A DNA stretch of 64,000 nt, from positions 40,827,081 through 40,891,080 of the forward strand of contig OX485809.1 in assembly GCA_950295325.1 (NCBI GenBank). The letters are read 5' to 3'. The stretch's first letter is position 1; the number at the start of each line of letters is the position of its first letter. Position numbers and translations under genes: made by a program. This document shows, piece by piece, positions 61,229-64,000 of this stretch. This DNA is from Polytrichum commune. Its lineage: Eukaryota; Streptophyta; Polytrichopsida; Polytrichales; Polytrichaceae. The notes under the pieces were generated by a model that saw nothing but the letters and a program-made list of their open reading frames with translations, was not told the origin of the DNA and ran no database searches.

Positions 61229-62565
61229 AACGATTACTCAATTTGTAACGTTTACAATCAAAGCACCTCCACCACACCATTTCCGCACTCAAGACCCTTC
61301 ACAGTTCCCTCTGATTAATTCCCAGAGTCTTTGCGCATCTTCTTCGCAAATGCACAGAGGGAGTTTGAATGAATGCCCATTGAGTGCATGAAATTGCATG
61401 AAGTTACCAAGCCCATCCTACCGATTACTCGATTTGTAACGTATACAATCGAAGCACCTATACCAGATCATTCCTGCACTTGAGACCTTACAGAGTTTTC
61501 GATGGAAATTTTCTAGAAACTTTGCACATTTTTGCAAATCCACATAAACTGCATGAAGTTACCAAGCCTATCTTGTCTGCAACCCTCTCTAAAGGATTAC
61601 TAGCGATTACTCGATATGTAATGTATATAATAAAAACACCTATAACAAACCATTTTAGCACTTGAGAGCCTTCAGAGTTTTCTCTAATAAATTCCCATAA
61701 ATTTTGCACATCTTCTTCACAAATCCACAGGGAGTTTGAGTGTCCATGGAGTGCATGAAATTGCATGAAGTTACCAAGCCCATCCTAATGATAACTCAAT
61801 TTGTAACGTATACAATCAAAGCACCTATACCAAATCCTCTCCGCATTTGAGACCTTACAAAGTTTTCATAGAAAATTTCCTACGAACTTTGCACATTTTT
61901 GCAAATCCACAGGGAGTTTGAATGCCGTTGAGTGCATAAAACTGCATGAAGTTACCAAGCATGTCTTGTCTGCAAGCCTCTCTAAAGGGTTACTAGCGAT
62001 TACTCGATATGTAACGTATATAATAAAAACACCCATAACAAACCATTTTAGCACTTGAGAGCCTTCAGAGTTTTCTCTGATAAATTCCCATGAAACTTTG
62101 CAAATTTTTGCAAATCCACATGGAGTTTGAATGCCATTTAGTGCATGAAATTACCAAGCCTACATTGTCTACAACCCTCTCTAAAGGGTTACTAACAATT
62201 ACTCAATCTGTAACGTATACAATAAAAACACCTATAATAGACCACTTCTGCACTCGAGACCCTTCAATGTTTTCTTTGATAAATTCCCATAAACTTTGCA
62301 CATTCTTGCAAATCCACAAGGAGTTTGAATGCCATTGAGTGCATGAACTCGCATGAAATTACCAAGCCTATCCTAATGATTACTCAATTTGTAACATATA
62401 CAATAAAAACATCTATAACATACCATTTCCACACTCAAGACCCTTCAAAGTTTTCCCTGAAAATTTCCCAAAAACTTTGCAAATTTTTGCAAATCCACAT
62501 GAAGTTTGAATGCCATTGAGTGAGTGCATGAAATAACATGAAATTACCAAGCCTCTCATGTATGC
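61229..62565 (+). repeat. Seven-monomer satellite-like tandem array (182-209 bp units)
   Basis: CGATTACTCRATTTGTAACG-like unit starts lie at 61231, 61422, 61606, 61789, 61998, 62196 and 62378. Each unit also has TTGCACATTTTTGCAAATCC, GGAGTTTGAATGCC and CATGAAATTACCAAGCC blocks. Units 2 and 4 (GTATACAATC, CTATACC) and units 3 and 5 (TATATAATAAAAACACC, ATAACAAACCATTTTAGCAC) pair up, so the array partly has a dimeric higher-order period near 390 bp. Frames of 60-90 codons are open on both strands, following the monomer length. Confidence 0.9.
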
Positions 62566-62579
62566 AACCCTTTCTGAAG

Positions 62580-64000
62580 GGGAGGGGTAGGCCTAGCAAC
62601 ATTGTTTGTCCTTGAATCCGATATCACTACATTGGATCTTTTTCCTAATTAGTGTGGGTATAACAATTTACATAGAGTATTATTTTTTACCCGAATGATA
62701 TAAGTAGTTAGTATGCACACTGTAGAATATGATATAACTTAGATGGTAAAAAAAGATAATGTCGGTTAAAAGTTATAGCAACACATAACTTCAAATGGTA
62801 ACCCACATTGATTTGACAATACATTGTACATAACAAATCTTACATTTTGTGTGACCAATGTATGGGGCTGGCCTAGTTGTCGGTTGGCCCTTGTAAGATG
62901 AATTGAGGTTGAGTATTGTGCAATTTCCAAGGAGAATAATGCTTAGGAAATTATTGGCACTAGGGGTGCAACACCCTAGTGTTGAGTGATGTTTTGTTCG
63001 GCATCATCATGTGATCACTTTGATACGATTAATGAAAGTCAAAGCTTGTTGATATGATCTAAAGTGGTTACATGGGTCCCAAAGTCTTAAAAGTAGATAG
63101 TGTTGAGCATTGACTTTTGTAGGTCTCAACTGCAATCATTATAATATATATTGCGGGCCACATTATCAAGTTTGATTTCACACTTAAAACAATGAGAAGA
63201 AAAAATTGGGTGCACATTATCTACCAACTCACAAAATTTACCATCATAGGTCCATATTGTACGTTATTATGTTTTTTTAGTGGGCTAAAGAATAATGTGC
63301 ACTTCCAACACTTCCAACCTAGGGAAAGAAAATGAGTACATCATAGGACCATGACACGTGTAACTAAAGTTACACAAATTTTTTGTGTGTGTGGTGGTGT
63401 ATAATGTGAACCACACATCACATAATTTCCCACACTATTTATCACAAACAGTAAAATGAATTGTGTGTTTTTATAACGCTAGAATTATATCATTAATGTT
63501 TACTTTGAAGTACTTAGTTGCCAACTATGAAACACACAAAATTGGGGCACTGAAGAAATTGGACGCTTCTATTTTGGAGGTTTAATGGTACACACGTACA
63601 ACACCATACACTAAACCATGATATAATATTAGCTGCTCTAACACTTTAACGCCAATTCAATTACTTTGGTTACTTGAAGCCTACCCTTTTTAGGTCGGTG
63701 TATAAAACTTGGATTCAACACGAAGTTGAAAATGTGTTGGTTGAGTACATTGCAAAGGTAACCTAATGGACCGTCTCTCTAGAAGACAAACAAAACAAAA
63801 AAGGGTCTTGCAAACATCACATGCTCATAGTAGAAAACTAACCAAAGAGGTTCAATGCAACTTATCATTCAACACGACCCCATGTCAAGTCAAGTCAAGT
63901 CAAACCAATAGACCGCTCATGCTAAATATTATTGGTTGGTAAATAGTGTGGTAACCATTGTGGTTTGGGTCATCAACCCAAGCTAAACGTATGATTCCAA
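62580..64000. other. AT-rich intergenic DNA with repeat fragments
   Basis: 62640-62840 carries fragments of families B and C (CCTAATTAGTGTGGGT, then GTATGCACACTGTAGAATATG). The rest, to the window end, has no recognised gene; a short GTCAA repeat lies at 63890-63905. Confidence 0.45.

Noticed and set aside
61488-62054. Minus-strand frames in the satellite as a membrane protein gene
   Set aside because: The hydrophobic segments repeat with the monomer period and no start, promoter or intact gene spans them.

Overview
The window is nuclear DNA of a land plant. Evidence: two intron-bearing HD-Zip class I transcription factor genes with canonical GT-AG introns, a plant-type CCCTAAA telomeric motif, Ty1/copia and LINE remnants, and Tourist-like (PIF/Harbinger) MITEs. 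Gene density is very low (two intact genes in 64 kb) and the rest is AT-rich, decayed repeat sequence. A non-flowering plant (moss, lycophyte or fern) seems likely from the gene-poor repeat landscape and the HD-Zip C-terminus, but the sequence alone does not settle the lineage.

Layout. 0.7-1.9 kb: a large inverted repeat holding a 78-bp perfect palindrome. 2.3-3.0 kb: a five-copy tandem repeat. 3.6-7.8 kb: HD-Zip gene 1 (+), with a GC-rich upstream region carrying a four-copy degenerate tandem repeat and purine microsatellites. 7.8-17 kb: intergenic DNA with two Tourist-like MITEs and a dispersed repeat. 17.3-25.2 kb: a short interstitial telomeric repeat, a decayed Ty1/copia element, a 1.26-kb insertion that splits its integrase, and a second inverted copy of that insertion. 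27.6-28.6 kb: a LINE RNase H fragment. 28.6-41 kb: mostly featureless, with dispersed repeats, a 156-bp tandem duplication and a 70-bp-arm hairpin. 41.2-44.1 kb: HD-Zip gene 2 (-), convergent with gene 1. 44-50.5 kb: nothing recognisable except a poly(A) tract. 50.5-58.7 kb: LINE remnants on both strands, two of them interrupted by young-looking MITEs, with an unassigned element at 53-54.8 kb. 58.9-62.6 kb: dispersed repeats, a three-hairpin array, a Mutator-like foldback element and a seven-monomer satellite.

The two HD-Zip genes are clear paralogues. Exon 1 is the same length (124 nt), both introns sit at the same codons and in the same phases, the homeodomains differ at one of about 60 residues, and both proteins end in the same tryptophan-rich motif. 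They presumably bind the pseudopalindromic AATNATT-type site of HD-Zip I dimers and could homo- or heterodimerise. They differ in introns and leader sequences. The most unusual point is intron 2 of gene 2: 339 bp, divisible by three, free of in-frame stops, and built from a tandem duplication that starts in the end of exon 2. No clearly new multi-gene system was found; the most promising leads are that intron, the large palindromes and the MITE family.
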